Positions 1 through 5,508 of a DNA stretch of 6,576 nt are shown here, piece by piece. The notes below the pieces were generated by a model. That model was not told where the DNA came from and searched no databases. It worked only from the letters and a program-made list of their open reading frames with translations. Location: the NCBI GenBank assembly GCA_013696785.1, contig JACCXW010000217.1, positions 1 to 6,576 on the forward strand, written 5' to 3'. The position numbers and the translations under genes are program-made. The DNA comes from Geodermatophilaceae bacterium. GTDB taxonomy: Bacteria > Actinomycetota > Actinomycetes > Mycobacteriales > Geodermatophilaceae. Numbering within the stretch: position 1 is the first letter of the stretch; every line of letters starts with the position of its first letter.

Positions 1-1125
1 CCGGGACAGGTAGCGGCGGCGTGCCCACGACGTACAGACGCAGGCCTGGTCACCGGCCGGGGACGCGCAGGGGCACGGGTTCGCGGCAAGGACCAGCTGG
101 AACGCCGCCGGATACCGGGTGCGGCCGCCGGAGCGATGCAGCGTCACATGCCCGCTCTCGAGCGGCTGCCGCAGGGCATCGAGCACCCCGGTCGCGAACT
201 CCGGCGCCTCGTCCAGAAAGAGCACGCCGCGGTGCGCCCGGGAGATCGCGCCGGGCCGGGCGACACCGCTGCCACCACCCACGATGGACGCTGTCGAGGA
301 CGTGTGGTGCGGGCTCTCGTACGGCGGCCGGCGCACGAACGGCGAGCCGGCTGGGAGCGTGCCGGCAACCGAGTGGATCGCGGTCACCTCGAGCGCCTCG
401 TCGTCGGCGAGCAGCGGAAGGATCCCACTGAGCCGCTCGGCCAGCATCGTCTTGCCCGCGCCGGGTGGACCCTGCAGGTAGACGTGGTGTCCGCCCGCCG
501 CAGCGATCTCCAGGGCGCGCCGTCCCTGCGTCTGACCGACGATGTCGCACAGGTCCGGGCCCGGTAGCGGTGCCTTCTCAACGGGCGCCGCGCCGGTGAG
601 CAGGCGGCAGTCCTCCCCCCGCAGGTACGCCACGAGGTCGGCCAGGCAGGCGACGCCCAGCACGTCCACCTTCGGGACCAGGCACGCCTCGGCGACGTTG
701 CCGGCCGGAACGATCACGCGATGACGTCCGGACTCCTGTGCGGCCAGCACCGATGACAAGACACCGCGCAGGGGCCGCACGCTGCCGTCGAGTCCCAGCT
801 CCCCCAGGAGCACCGTGTCAGCGGGCGGCGGGGCCGGGACCACGCCGGCCGCGGCCAGCAGCGCCACCGCCAGGGCCAGGTCGAACCCGCTGCCGCGCTT
901 GGGCAACGTGGCCGGCGACAGGGCGACTGTCATCCGGCGCATCGGCCACTTCTGCTGGCTGTTGATCAGCGCCGACCGGATCCGGTCGCGGGCCTCGCGG
1001 ACGGAGGTGTCCGGCAGCCCGATCATCGTGAAATTCGGGATGCCCTCCGACAGATCCGCCTCGATGTCGACGACGTGTCCGTGCAGGCCTATCAGACCCA
1101 CCGAGCAGGTTCGGGCCAGCGGCAT
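1..1125 (-). CDS. comM: ComM/YifB family Mg-chelatase-like AAA+ ATPase (3' part outside window)
   Basis: The first 375 codons of a protein that is usually about 500 residues long; the reading frame is still open at the left edge. Visible in order: an N-terminal ChlI-type domain of ribosomal S5-like fold (MIGLPDTSVREARDR near residues 34-48, then KRGSGFDLALA and GELGLDGSVRPL), an AAA+ domain with Walker A GPPGAGKTM at residues 219-227 and Walker B VLFLDE at 301-306, and the Cys-rich NPCPC segment near residue 350 that leads into the missing C-terminal domain. The family name 'Mg chelatase' is historical; ComM has been shown to be a hexameric branch-migration helicase acting in natural transformation. 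Whether this organism is transformable cannot be seen here. The ATG overlaps the yraN stop by one base (TGATG) and has GAGGG nine bases upstream, so coupled translation from a yraN-comM transcript is likely. I see no frameshift or missing catalytic residue in the visible part. Confidence 0.95.
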   Translation of the reverse strand, partial: MPLARTCSVGLIGLHGHVVDIEADLSEGIPNFTMIGLPDTSVREARDRIRSALINSQQKWPMRRMTVALSPATLPKRGSGFDLALAVALLAAAGVVPAPPPADTVLLGELGLDGSVRPLRGVLSSVLAAQESGRHRVIVPAGNVAEACLVPKVDVLGVACLADLVAYLRGEDCRLLTGAAPVEKAPLPGPDLCDIVGQTQGRRALEIAAAGGHHVYLQGPPGAGKTMLAERLSGILPLLADDEALEVTAIHSVAGTLPAGSPFVRRPPYESPHHTSSTASIVGGGSGVARPGAISRAHRGVLFLDEAPEFATGVLDALRQPLESGHVTLHRSGGRTRYPAAFQLVLAANPCPCASPAGDQACVCTSWARRRYLSR

Positions 1126-1481
1126 CAGAACGCACCCTCGAGGTGACGAACCAGGGCCGCACCGGAGGGCTGGCGCAACACGCTGATCACGTCGAAGCGC
1201 ACATCGGCCCAGCAGTCCTCGTTCGTCGCCAGCCAGCGTGCGGCCAGATGCCGGATCCGCTGCGCCTTGCGCCAGTTGACGGCCTGGCACGGGTCGCCGA
1301 AGGCATCGGTCGATCGGGTCTTCACCTCGCAGATCACCAGCACCGCACCGTCCGTGGCCACGATGTCCAGCTCGCCCTCCGGACACCGCCAATTGCGGTC
1401 GAGCACGATCCAGCCCGCCTGCACGAGGTGGCGCACGGCCACCCGTTCGCCGTACTGCCCGATCGCGTCCTTAGCCCTCAT
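1125..1481 (-). CDS. yraN: YraN / UPF0102 family nuclease-fold protein
   Basis: 118 residues, the normal length for UPF0102. The family pattern is complete: an N-terminal helix with GQYGERVAVRHL, then GELDIVA (E37, D39), ICEVKTRS (E52, K54) and RFDVISV near residues 95-101. E37/D39 with E52-x-K54 matches the PD-(D/E)XK (Holliday-junction-resolvase-like) nuclease core, so DNA binding or cleavage is plausible. The biochemical role of the family is not well settled and function is inferred from fold only. The start at 1481 is the only ATG/GTG/TTG in this frame, because an in-frame TGA lies four codons upstream; GAGGG sits about six bases before it. It lies directly upstream of comM with a one-base overlap, an adjacency common in Actinobacteria. 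Its usual upstream partners rnhB and DUF2469 are separated from it here by an opposite-strand peptidase gene. Confidence 0.93.
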   Translation of the reverse strand: MRAKDAIGQYGERVAVRHLVQAGWIVLDRNWRCPEGELDIVATDGAVLVICEVKTRSTDAFGDPCQAVNWRKAQRIRHLAARWLATNEDCWADVRFDVISVLRQPSGAALVRHLEGAF

Positions 1482-1496
1482 GACCAGCCCTCATGA
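1473..1496. repeat. 11-bp direct repeat at the yraN start
   Basis: AGCCCTCATGA occurs at 1473-1483 and again at 1486-1496, a period of 13 bp. Read on the minus strand, the upstream copy supplies the GAGGG that acts as ribosome-binding sequence for the yraN ATG, which lies in the downstream copy. The upstream copy also carries its own ATG (1494), which opens a 7-codon frame ending in TAA at 1471-1473, across the yraN start. Confidence 0.8.
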
Positions 1497-1661
1497 GCAC
1501 AGCCTGCGCACCGTTCGGGCCGGCCGCGGCGTCCGCCTCTCGCCTGTGGACGCCGCCGCGCGGCTGTGGATGGGGGGTCCTACGGTGGTGAGACCGTCGT
1601 ACCCCCATGAGAAGGGCACCCGCATGACCCCCGACGCACTTTTCGCCGCGGAGTCGGCGGG
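1482..1661. promoter_or_regulatory. Divergent spacer between yraN and the peptidase gene
   Basis: 180 bp between two divergently read genes, so both must be transcribed from here unless yraN relies on read-through from DUF2469. It holds two copies of CTGTGGA at 1544-1550 and 1564-1570, exactly 20 bp apart. It also holds a TAnnnT-type hexamer TACGGT at 1581-1586, which could be a -10 element for the plus-strand gene, although no good -35 partner is visible. ACGGT at 1582-1586 and ACCGT at 1593-1597 form a short inverted repeat over the presumed transcription start. I could not identify a convincing -10/-35 pair for yraN. Promoter assignment is inference. Confidence 0.35.
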
Positions 1662-1665
1662 ATGA
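1624..1665 (+). CDS. Possible 13-residue upstream ORF coupled to the peptidase gene
   Basis: ATG at 1624 opens a frame for MTPDALFAAESAG that ends in TGA at 1663-1665, sharing ATGA with the peptidase start. AAGGG at 1612-1616, inside the run GAGAAGGG, stands seven bases before this ATG. This is a better Shine-Dalgarno site than the GGAG in front of the peptidase ATG. The arrangement fits a short leader peptide that delivers ribosomes to the peptidase start. It has no amino-acid run of the kind seen in attenuator peptides. It could equally be a chance frame, or mark a wrongly assigned start; the evidence is only the RBS and the overlap. Confidence 0.3.
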   Translation: MTPDALFAAESAG

Positions 1666-2399
1666 CCGCGGACGCGCCGACGATCGTGGCGACCAGCATC
1701 GGGTTTCGCTCCGCCGGACGGAACATGTTCGACTGGACCCCGGGGCCGATCTTCGACCTGGCCGTGGAGCTCGCGGGGCGACCCGCCCGACCCAAGATGT
1801 GCTTCCTCGGGACGGCGACCGGCGACGCCCTCAACTACCTCAGCGCGATCTACGGCGCGTTCGCGGGCACCGACGTGCGGCTGTCGCATCTGAGCCTGTT
1901 CTCCATGCCCAACGTCGCTGACCCGCGCCGGCACCTGCTCGACCAGGACGTCATCTGGGTCGGCGGCGGCAGCGTGGCGAACCTGCTCGCGGTCTGGCGG
2001 GTGCACGGCGTCGACGCGATCATGCGCGAATGCTGGGAGGCCGGGGTCGTGCTCGGCGGCGTCTCGGCCGGGTCCTTGTGCTGGCACGTCGGCGGTACGA
2101 CGGACTCATTCGGCCCGGACCTGCGCCCGGTCACGAACGGGCTCGGCCTGCTGCCCTGGTCCAACGGCGTGCACTACGACAGCGAGGAGCAGCGCCGCCC
2201 GCTGTACCACCGCCTGATCTCCGACGGGACGCTGCCGACCGGCTTCGCGACCGACGACGGGGTGGGGCTGGTCTACCGCGGGACCGAACTGGTGGAGGCG
2301 GTGGCCGACCGGGCGGGCGCCGCGGCGTACCACGTGTTGCGCGGGCCGGACGGGACAGCGATCGAGACCCGGATCGAGCCGCGCCGGCTCCCCGAGTAG
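1662..2399 (+). CDS. Peptidase E-like protein, family S51
   Basis: 245 residues. The S51 (aspartyl dipeptidase, PepE-like) pattern is clear: a nucleotide-binding-like start TIVATSIGF, CFLGTATGD at 47-55, WVGGGSVANLLAVWR at 99-113, then the nucleophile elbow GGVSAGSLCWH with S135, and GVHYD with H171. The 36-residue spacing from S135 to H171 agrees with the 37-residue Ser120-His157 spacing of Salmonella PepE; the third catalytic residue is not certain from reading (D148 or D153 are candidates). A cytoplasmic serine peptidase of unknown substrate is the fair call, since specificity for N-terminal Asp is not shown. No signal peptide or membrane segment is visible. The ATG at 1662 is the only start between the in-frame TGA at 1608 and the conserved region, and GGAG lies eight bases upstream. 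It is the only plus-strand gene in the window; its TAG abuts the DUF2469 stop with no gap. Confidence 0.9.
   Translation: MTADAPTIVATSIGFRSAGRNMFDWTPGPIFDLAVELAGRPARPKMCFLGTATGDALNYLSAIYGAFAGTDVRLSHLSLFSMPNVADPRRHLLDQDVIWVGGGSVANLLAVWRVHGVDAIMRECWEAGVVLGGVSAGSLCWHVGGTTDSFGPDLRPVTNGLGLLPWSNGVHYDSEEQRRPLYHRLISDGTLPTGFATDDGVGLVYRGTELVEAVADRAGAAAYHVLRGPDGTAIETRIEPRRLPE
2376..2390. terminator. Weak hairpin near the convergent stop codons
   Basis: GAGCCG at 2376-2381 and CGGCTC at 2385-2390 form a 6-bp all-complementary stem with a 3-base loop. It lies just before the peptidase stop and about 10 bases past the DUF2469 stop. There is no T run on either strand, so it is not a canonical intrinsic terminator, and it lies in coding sequence. 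It is listed only because no better terminator exists between the two converging genes. Confidence 0.15.
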
Positions 2400-2708
2400 T
2401 CAGCTGTTGGGCAGTTCCAGGTCTGGCTTGTCCAGCTCCTCGACGTTCACGTCTTTGAACGTGACCACACGGACGTTCTTGACGAACCGGGCCGGCCGGT
2501 ACATGTCCCACACCCAGGCGTCGCTCATCCGCAACTCGAAGTACACCTCGCCGTCGGGGTTGCGTACCTGCAGGTCGACCGAGTTCGTCAGGTAGAAGCG
2601 GCGTTCGGTCTCTACGACGTAGGAGAACTGCCGGACGATGTCCTTGTACTCGCGATAGAGCTGCAGCTCCATCTCGGTCTCGTACTTCTCCAGGTCCTCG
2701 GAACTCAT
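2400..2708 (-). CDS. DUF2469 family conserved actinobacterial protein
   Basis: 102 residues, full length for the family. The sequence closely follows the conserved actinobacterial pattern (mycobacterial relative Rv2901c): MSSEDLEKYETEMELQLYRE at the start, then FSYVVETERRFYLTNSV, GEVYFELR, and DAWVWDMYRPARFVK near residues 63-77. It is rich in charged and aromatic residues and has no signal peptide, membrane segment or enzymatic motif that I recognise; function is unknown. The ATG overlaps the rnhB stop (ATGA) and has a near-perfect ribosome site, GAGGAGG at 2716-2722, seven bases upstream. This is the strongest Shine-Dalgarno in the window and suggests high expression despite the coupled position. 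The strict linkage to rnhB across Actinobacteria hints at a shared role or simply at operon conservation. Confidence 0.93.
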   Translation of the reverse strand: MSSEDLEKYETEMELQLYREYKDIVRQFSYVVETERRFYLTNSVDLQVRNPDGEVYFELRMSDAWVWDMYRPARFVKNVRVVTFKDVNVEELDKPDLELPNS

Positions 2709-3460
2709 TGGTCGGCCTCCTCAGCGTCGGCCGGCAGGCTCGTGTCCGCGTCCTCAGTCACGCTGGCATTGTCCCCCACGCTGTCCCACACGGCGACCAG
2801 TCCGCGGTGCCCGGGCGTACGACGGGCAATGTTGATGTAGCTGAACCGGTGCTCGGCGCAGGGGCCGTGGGTGTCCAGCGCAGCCGAATGACCGTCGGTG
2901 ACGTACCCCTTGTGCGCGGCGAAGTCGTACGCCGGGTACGTGTCGTGCAGCGCGGTCATGATCCGGTCCCTGGTCACCTTGGCGAGCACCGACGCCGCCG
3001 CTATGCACGCCGCCACCTGATCGCCCTTCCAGACCGCGAGGCCGGGCACGCCGAGGCCAGCCACCGGGAAGCCGTCGGTGAGGGCGTACGCCGGGGCGGG
3101 GCTCAAGGCCGCCAGCGCCCGGCGCAGCCCCTGGACGTTGCACACGTGCAGACCGCGACGGTCGATGTCCTTCGCCGGCACGACGATGACCGCCCATGTC
3201 ACGGCCCGGCGCACCACCTCGGCGTACACCCGCTCGCGAGCCAACGGCGTCAGCAGCTTGGAATCGGCCAGTTCGGGCACCTGCCCCCTGGGACCGTCGG
3301 GCAGGACGCAGGCCGCGGTCACCAGCGGTCCGGCGCAGGCGCCCCGTCCTGCCTCGTCGGCACCGGCGACGACCGGAAACCCCTGCCGCCGCAGCGTTCC
3401 CTCCAACGCCCACAGCCCGGCATCACGTCGTACGACGGCCCGCCGGCGGGTGAGGATCAC
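2705..3460 (-). CDS. rnhB: Ribonuclease HII
   Basis: 251 residues from the GTG at 3460. RNase HII cleaves the RNA strand of RNA/DNA hybrids and nicks at single ribonucleotides misincorporated in DNA. The catalytic carboxylates are all present: D35 and E36 in GADEAGRGACAGPLV, D129 in LTDG and D147 in KGDQVAACIAAASVLAKVTRDR. ADSKLL at 65-70 is also typical. The C-terminal 20 residues are acidic and low in complexity, a variable tail outside the enzyme core. The frame is open back to 3583, but GTG at 3460 is preferred: it overlaps the upstream Nudix stop as GTGA, it gives a normal N-terminal length, and the following residues (RRAVVRRDAGLWALEGTLRRQG) fit the start of actinobacterial homologues. 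Its own Shine-Dalgarno is poor, so translation probably depends on coupling. DUF2469 follows with an ATGA overlap. Confidence 0.95.
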   Translation of the reverse strand: MILTRRRAVVRRDAGLWALEGTLRRQGFPVVAGADEAGRGACAGPLVTAACVLPDGPRGQVPELADSKLLTPLARERVYAEVVRRAVTWAVIVVPAKDIDRRGLHVCNVQGLRRALAALSPAPAYALTDGFPVAGLGVPGLAVWKGDQVAACIAAASVLAKVTRDRIMTALHDTYPAYDFAAHKGYVTDGHSAALDTHGPCAEHRFSYINIARRTPGHRGLVAVWDSVGDNASVTEDADTSLPADAEEADQ

Positions 3461-3939
3461 GTGCCCAGCCGCAGCGGCGGACCGGACCAGGCACCGGCCA
3501 GCACGGCGGGAAGCAGCGCCGCGATCGCCCGCGGGGCGAACACCATGTCCTCCGCGGCTGCGAGTTCTGCCAGCGACCACCACCGGTGGCGATGCAGCAC
3601 CCGCAGTTCCAGGTCGGTGAAGCCTGCGGTGTTCACCTCGTGCCGGTCGATCCGCAGCACGAAGAAGGTCTCTCGCGAGTCAAAGTTCGCCGAGACGTGC
3701 CGGCGTACCCAGACCGGGCCGACCAACTCGTCGGCTGAGACCACGAGACCGGTCTCCTCGGCCAGCTCGCGGGCGGCCGCGCGACGCACGTCCTCCCCTT
3801 CCTCGATGCCTCCACCGGGGGTGAACCAGATCCCGCCGGCTTCCGGGTCGTCGGGGCGGATCTGGAACAGCAACACCCGGTCGGCGCTGTCGACAACGAT
3901 CACCCGAGCCGAGGGCCGGACCACGGTAGGGAGGGTCAT
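3457..3939 (-). CDS. Nudix hydrolase (downstream copy of a pair)
   Basis: 160 residues with a complete Nudix box: G43, E49, R57-E58-L59, E61-E62, G64, L65, preceded by WFTPGGG. The fold binds Mg2+ through these glutamates and hydrolyses a nucleoside diphosphate linked to another moiety; the substrate cannot be told from the sequence. The second half (FFVLRIDR, then HRHRWWSLAEL) is the usual Nudix C-terminal strand-helix region. The gene starts 12 bases after the stop of the neighbouring Nudix gene and ends in a GTGA overlap with rnhB. There is no Shine-Dalgarno before the ATG. A TAGGCT hexamer sits nine bases upstream, so either reinitiation from the preceding gene or a near-leaderless transcript is possible. 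The N-terminal strand (SARVIVVDSADRVLLF) resembles that of the neighbouring Nudix protein (SARLLLVDADERILLV), suggesting a tandem duplication. Confidence 0.92.
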   Translation of the reverse strand: MTLPTVVRPSARVIVVDSADRVLLFQIRPDDPEAGGIWFTPGGGIEEGEDVRRAAARELAEETGLVVSADELVGPVWVRRHVSANFDSRETFFVLRIDRHEVNTAGFTDLELRVLHRHRWWSLAELAAAEDMVFAPRAIAALLPAVLAGAWSGPPLRLGT

Positions 3940-3951
3940 GACCCGATCAGC

Positions 3952-4473
3952 CTAGGACGGTCTGGCCGCGGACCAGCGGACCAGCCCGCCGTCGACGGGT
4001 TCGCCCCGCAGCAGCCGGGTCCACACGACGGGGTCATGAAACGGCGCCACCACTAGCCGCTGGGAGACGATCCCCGGCACCGAGTACCAGCACGCCCGGC
4101 CATGGGTGGCGATCTCCTCCTCGGTCAGCATCAGCGCGACCGGCTCAGGCAGTACCCGTACCCGGGCCAGGTGCACCACCTGACGGCTCCAGTGCCAGGC
4201 TCCGAGCCAGCGGAAGACCACCTCGCCGGTCCAGCACGGCGCTCCCACCAGCGCCGCCGGTACGGCGTAGCCGGTCTCCTCCAGCGTCTCCCGGACGGCC
4301 GCCTCGACAGTGGTCTCGCCGGGCTCCACGCCGCCACCAGGCAGGTCCCACCAGCTGAGCCCGTCGTCGGTGACGGGCACCAGCAGGATCCGCTCGTCCG
4401 CGTCGACCAGGAGCAGCCGGGCCGACAGCCGCCAAGGCCGAGGCGGCGCGGCCGGCACTCCGGCCCAGGTCAT
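3952..4473 (-). CDS. Nudix hydrolase (upstream copy of a pair)
   Basis: 173 residues. The Nudix box reads G47, E53, R61-E62, E65-E66, G68, with WWDLPGGG before it. The position normally hydrophobic after RE is T63, a mild departure that should not affect metal binding. The Trp-rich middle (CWTGEVVFRWLGAWHW, residues 80-95) differs from the second Nudix protein and may shape the substrate pocket. The substrate is unknown. The ATG at 4473 lies 28 bases past the lepB stop; no Shine-Dalgarno is present, so translation may rely on ribosomes leaving lepB. Two further ATGs just upstream are out of frame or run into an early TGA. The protein extends about 25 residues past the core, with a Gly/Arg-rich end. 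It has no membrane segment or signal peptide. Confidence 0.92.
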   Translation of the reverse strand: MTWAGVPAAPPRPWRLSARLLLVDADERILLVPVTDDGLSWWDLPGGGVEPGETTVEAAVRETLEETGYAVPAALVGAPCWTGEVVFRWLGAWHWSRQVVHLARVRVLPEPVALMLTEEEIATHGRACWYSVPGIVSQRLVVAPFHDPVVWTRLLRGEPVDGGLVRWSAARPS

Positions 4474-4501
4474 TTCATGTCACGTCATGGGGCGGGGACA
4501 G

Positions 4502-5407
4502 TCACCGACGGCGGCGGCGCCACGCGACGAGCGGGACCGCGCCGGCCAGGCCCAGGGTGTACGGCGCCACCACGGCGACTTCACCCGGTGCCGCGGACAG
4601 CCCCTGGATGTCCGGGTTGTCGAGCCAGTCCAACCGGCTGACCGGCCAGACGATCACCGACGCCTTGCCGATGACGTTCTCCACCGGGATCGTCCCCATG
4701 TCACCGTCGTCAACGTGCGATCGGGAGTCCGCAGATCCCGCCCGGTTGTCGCCCATCACCCACAGTCGGTTCGGTGGCACGGTGATCGGACCGAACATCC
4801 GGGCCTCTATCTGTGAATCGAAGACGATGTATGGCTCGTCCAGCGGTTGCCCGTCGACCAGGACCCGCCCCTCGGTGTCACAGCACTCGACGGTCTGTCC
4901 GCCGGTCGCCACGACCCGCTTGACGAAGTCCTTCTCATCCGGCGGCGCCGTACCGATCGCGCGGCCGAGGCCGAGCAGCAGGGACTCGACGACGTTGCTC
5001 GGCTCGGTGGCTTGGAACTCCGGCGCCCACGACTCAGGGCCGCGGAAGACGACGATGTCTCCCGGCTCCGGGTCGCCGAAGTAGTACGGGACCTTGTTGA
5101 CCAGCACCCGGTCCCCCGGGCAGCTGGGGCAGCCGTGCAGGGTCGGTTCCATCGAGCCGGAAGGGATGAAGAACGCCTGCACCAGGAACGCCTTGATGAG
5201 CAAGGCGAGTACGAACGCGACGACGAGCAGGACCGGGAGCTCCTTGAGCAACGAGCCCTTGCTCTTCGTGGCCGGGCTCTTGCGGCGCCACCAGCGCCGG
5301 GACGTGCCATCACCCGTGCCATCGTCGTGCGCGGCATCCGCGCGGGCGGGGTCTTCACGGTCGTCGGCGGGTTCGGCCGGCTGCTCCGAACGCTGGTCCG
5401 TCGTCAC
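4502..5407 (-). CDS. lepB: Signal peptidase I
   Basis: 301 residues from the GTG at 5407. The enzyme is membrane-bound and removes signal peptides from exported proteins with a Ser/Lys dyad. Here SGSMEPTL carries the nucleophile S85, DFVKRVVATGGQ carries the general base K163, and GDNRAGSADSRSH near residue 220 is the conserved box E. A charged, acidic and disordered N-terminus of about 50 residues precedes the first membrane segment (about 57-81). A second hydrophobic segment (about 276-296) is followed by five arginines, which would anchor the C-terminus on the cytoplasmic side. GCPSCPGDRVLV just after the Ser motif has a Cys pair that is common in actinobacterial LepB. GTG is preferred to the ATG at 5431 because GGAG (5416-5419) lies eight bases before it, while no purine-rich site precedes the ATG. 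Confidence 0.94.
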   Translation of the reverse strand: MTTDQRSEQPAEPADDREDPARADAAHDDGTGDGTSRRWWRRKSPATKSKGSLLKELPVLLVVAFVLALLIKAFLVQAFFIPSGSMEPTLHGCPSCPGDRVLVNKVPYYFGDPEPGDIVVFRGPESWAPEFQATEPSNVVESLLLGLGRAIGTAPPDEKDFVKRVVATGGQTVECCDTEGRVLVDGQPLDEPYIVFDSQIEARMFGPITVPPNRLWVMGDNRAGSADSRSHVDDGDMGTIPVENVIGKASVIVWPVSRLDWLDNPDIQGLSAAPGEVAVVAPYTLGLAGAVPLVAWRRRRR

Positions 5408-5415
5408 GAGCCCTG

Positions 5416-5419
5416 CTCC
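5416..5419 (-). promoter_or_regulatory. Ribosome-binding site that decides the lepB start
   Basis: GGAG on the minus strand, eight bases before the GTG at 5407; AGGG (5411-5414) follows closely. The in-frame ATG at 5431 has only C-rich sequence upstream, which favours the GTG start. Confidence 0.55.
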
Positions 5420-5473
5420 GCCCGCAGGCATACGGGCTGGGCGGCGGCGGGCGGGATGGCAGTCATCCAGGCC

Positions 5474-5479
5474 AGCCTA
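5474..5479 (-). promoter_or_regulatory. Candidate -10 element for lepB
   Basis: TAGGCT on the minus strand fits the actinobacterial TAnnnT -10 pattern and lies in the 101-bp rplS-lepB spacer, about 66 bases before the lepB GTG. The sequence 17 bases further upstream (CCACCT) is not a recognisable -35. If used, it would give lepB and the genes after it a promoter separate from the ribosomal protein transcript. This is inference from one hexamer. Confidence 0.3.
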
Positions 5480-5508
5480 ACCGGGTGGCCGAGATCAGGT
5501 GGTGACGC

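Noticed and set aside
1491..2087. 198-codon minus-strand frame opposite the peptidase gene
   Set aside because: It would fill the DUF2469-yraN gap on the operon strand, but its sequence has no family signal, while the plus-strand frame has full S51 motifs.
2443..2478. ACGTTCA / TGAACGT inverted repeat with a third ACGTTC copy
   Set aside because: It lies inside conserved DUF2469 codons; repeated AAC-GTC (Asn-Val) and similar codons explain it, so no operator is claimed.
3461..3583. ATG-initiated N-terminal extension of rnhB
   Set aside because: It would overlap 41 codons of the Nudix gene and adds an Arg-rich stretch absent from RNase HII; the GTG at 3460 gives the normal length and a GTGA overlap.
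2708..3955. 415-codon open frame on the plus strand
   Set aside because: It lies antisense to rnhB and a Nudix gene, which both have clear families. Its translation is Arg/Gly/Ala/Pro-rich with no recognisable domain, as expected for shadow frames in GC-rich DNA.
3968..3985. Short GCGGACCA direct repeat
   Set aside because: Within the 3' end of a Nudix gene and explained by its codons.
4474..4501. CATG-bounded near-palindrome in the lepB-Nudix gap
   Set aside because: Two central pairs fail and the arms are only four bases; not enough to call a site.
5408..5431. ATG start for lepB at 5431
   Set aside because: Possible, but it has no ribosome site, whereas the GTG eight codons later has GGAG at good spacing. 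The choice changes only eight residues.
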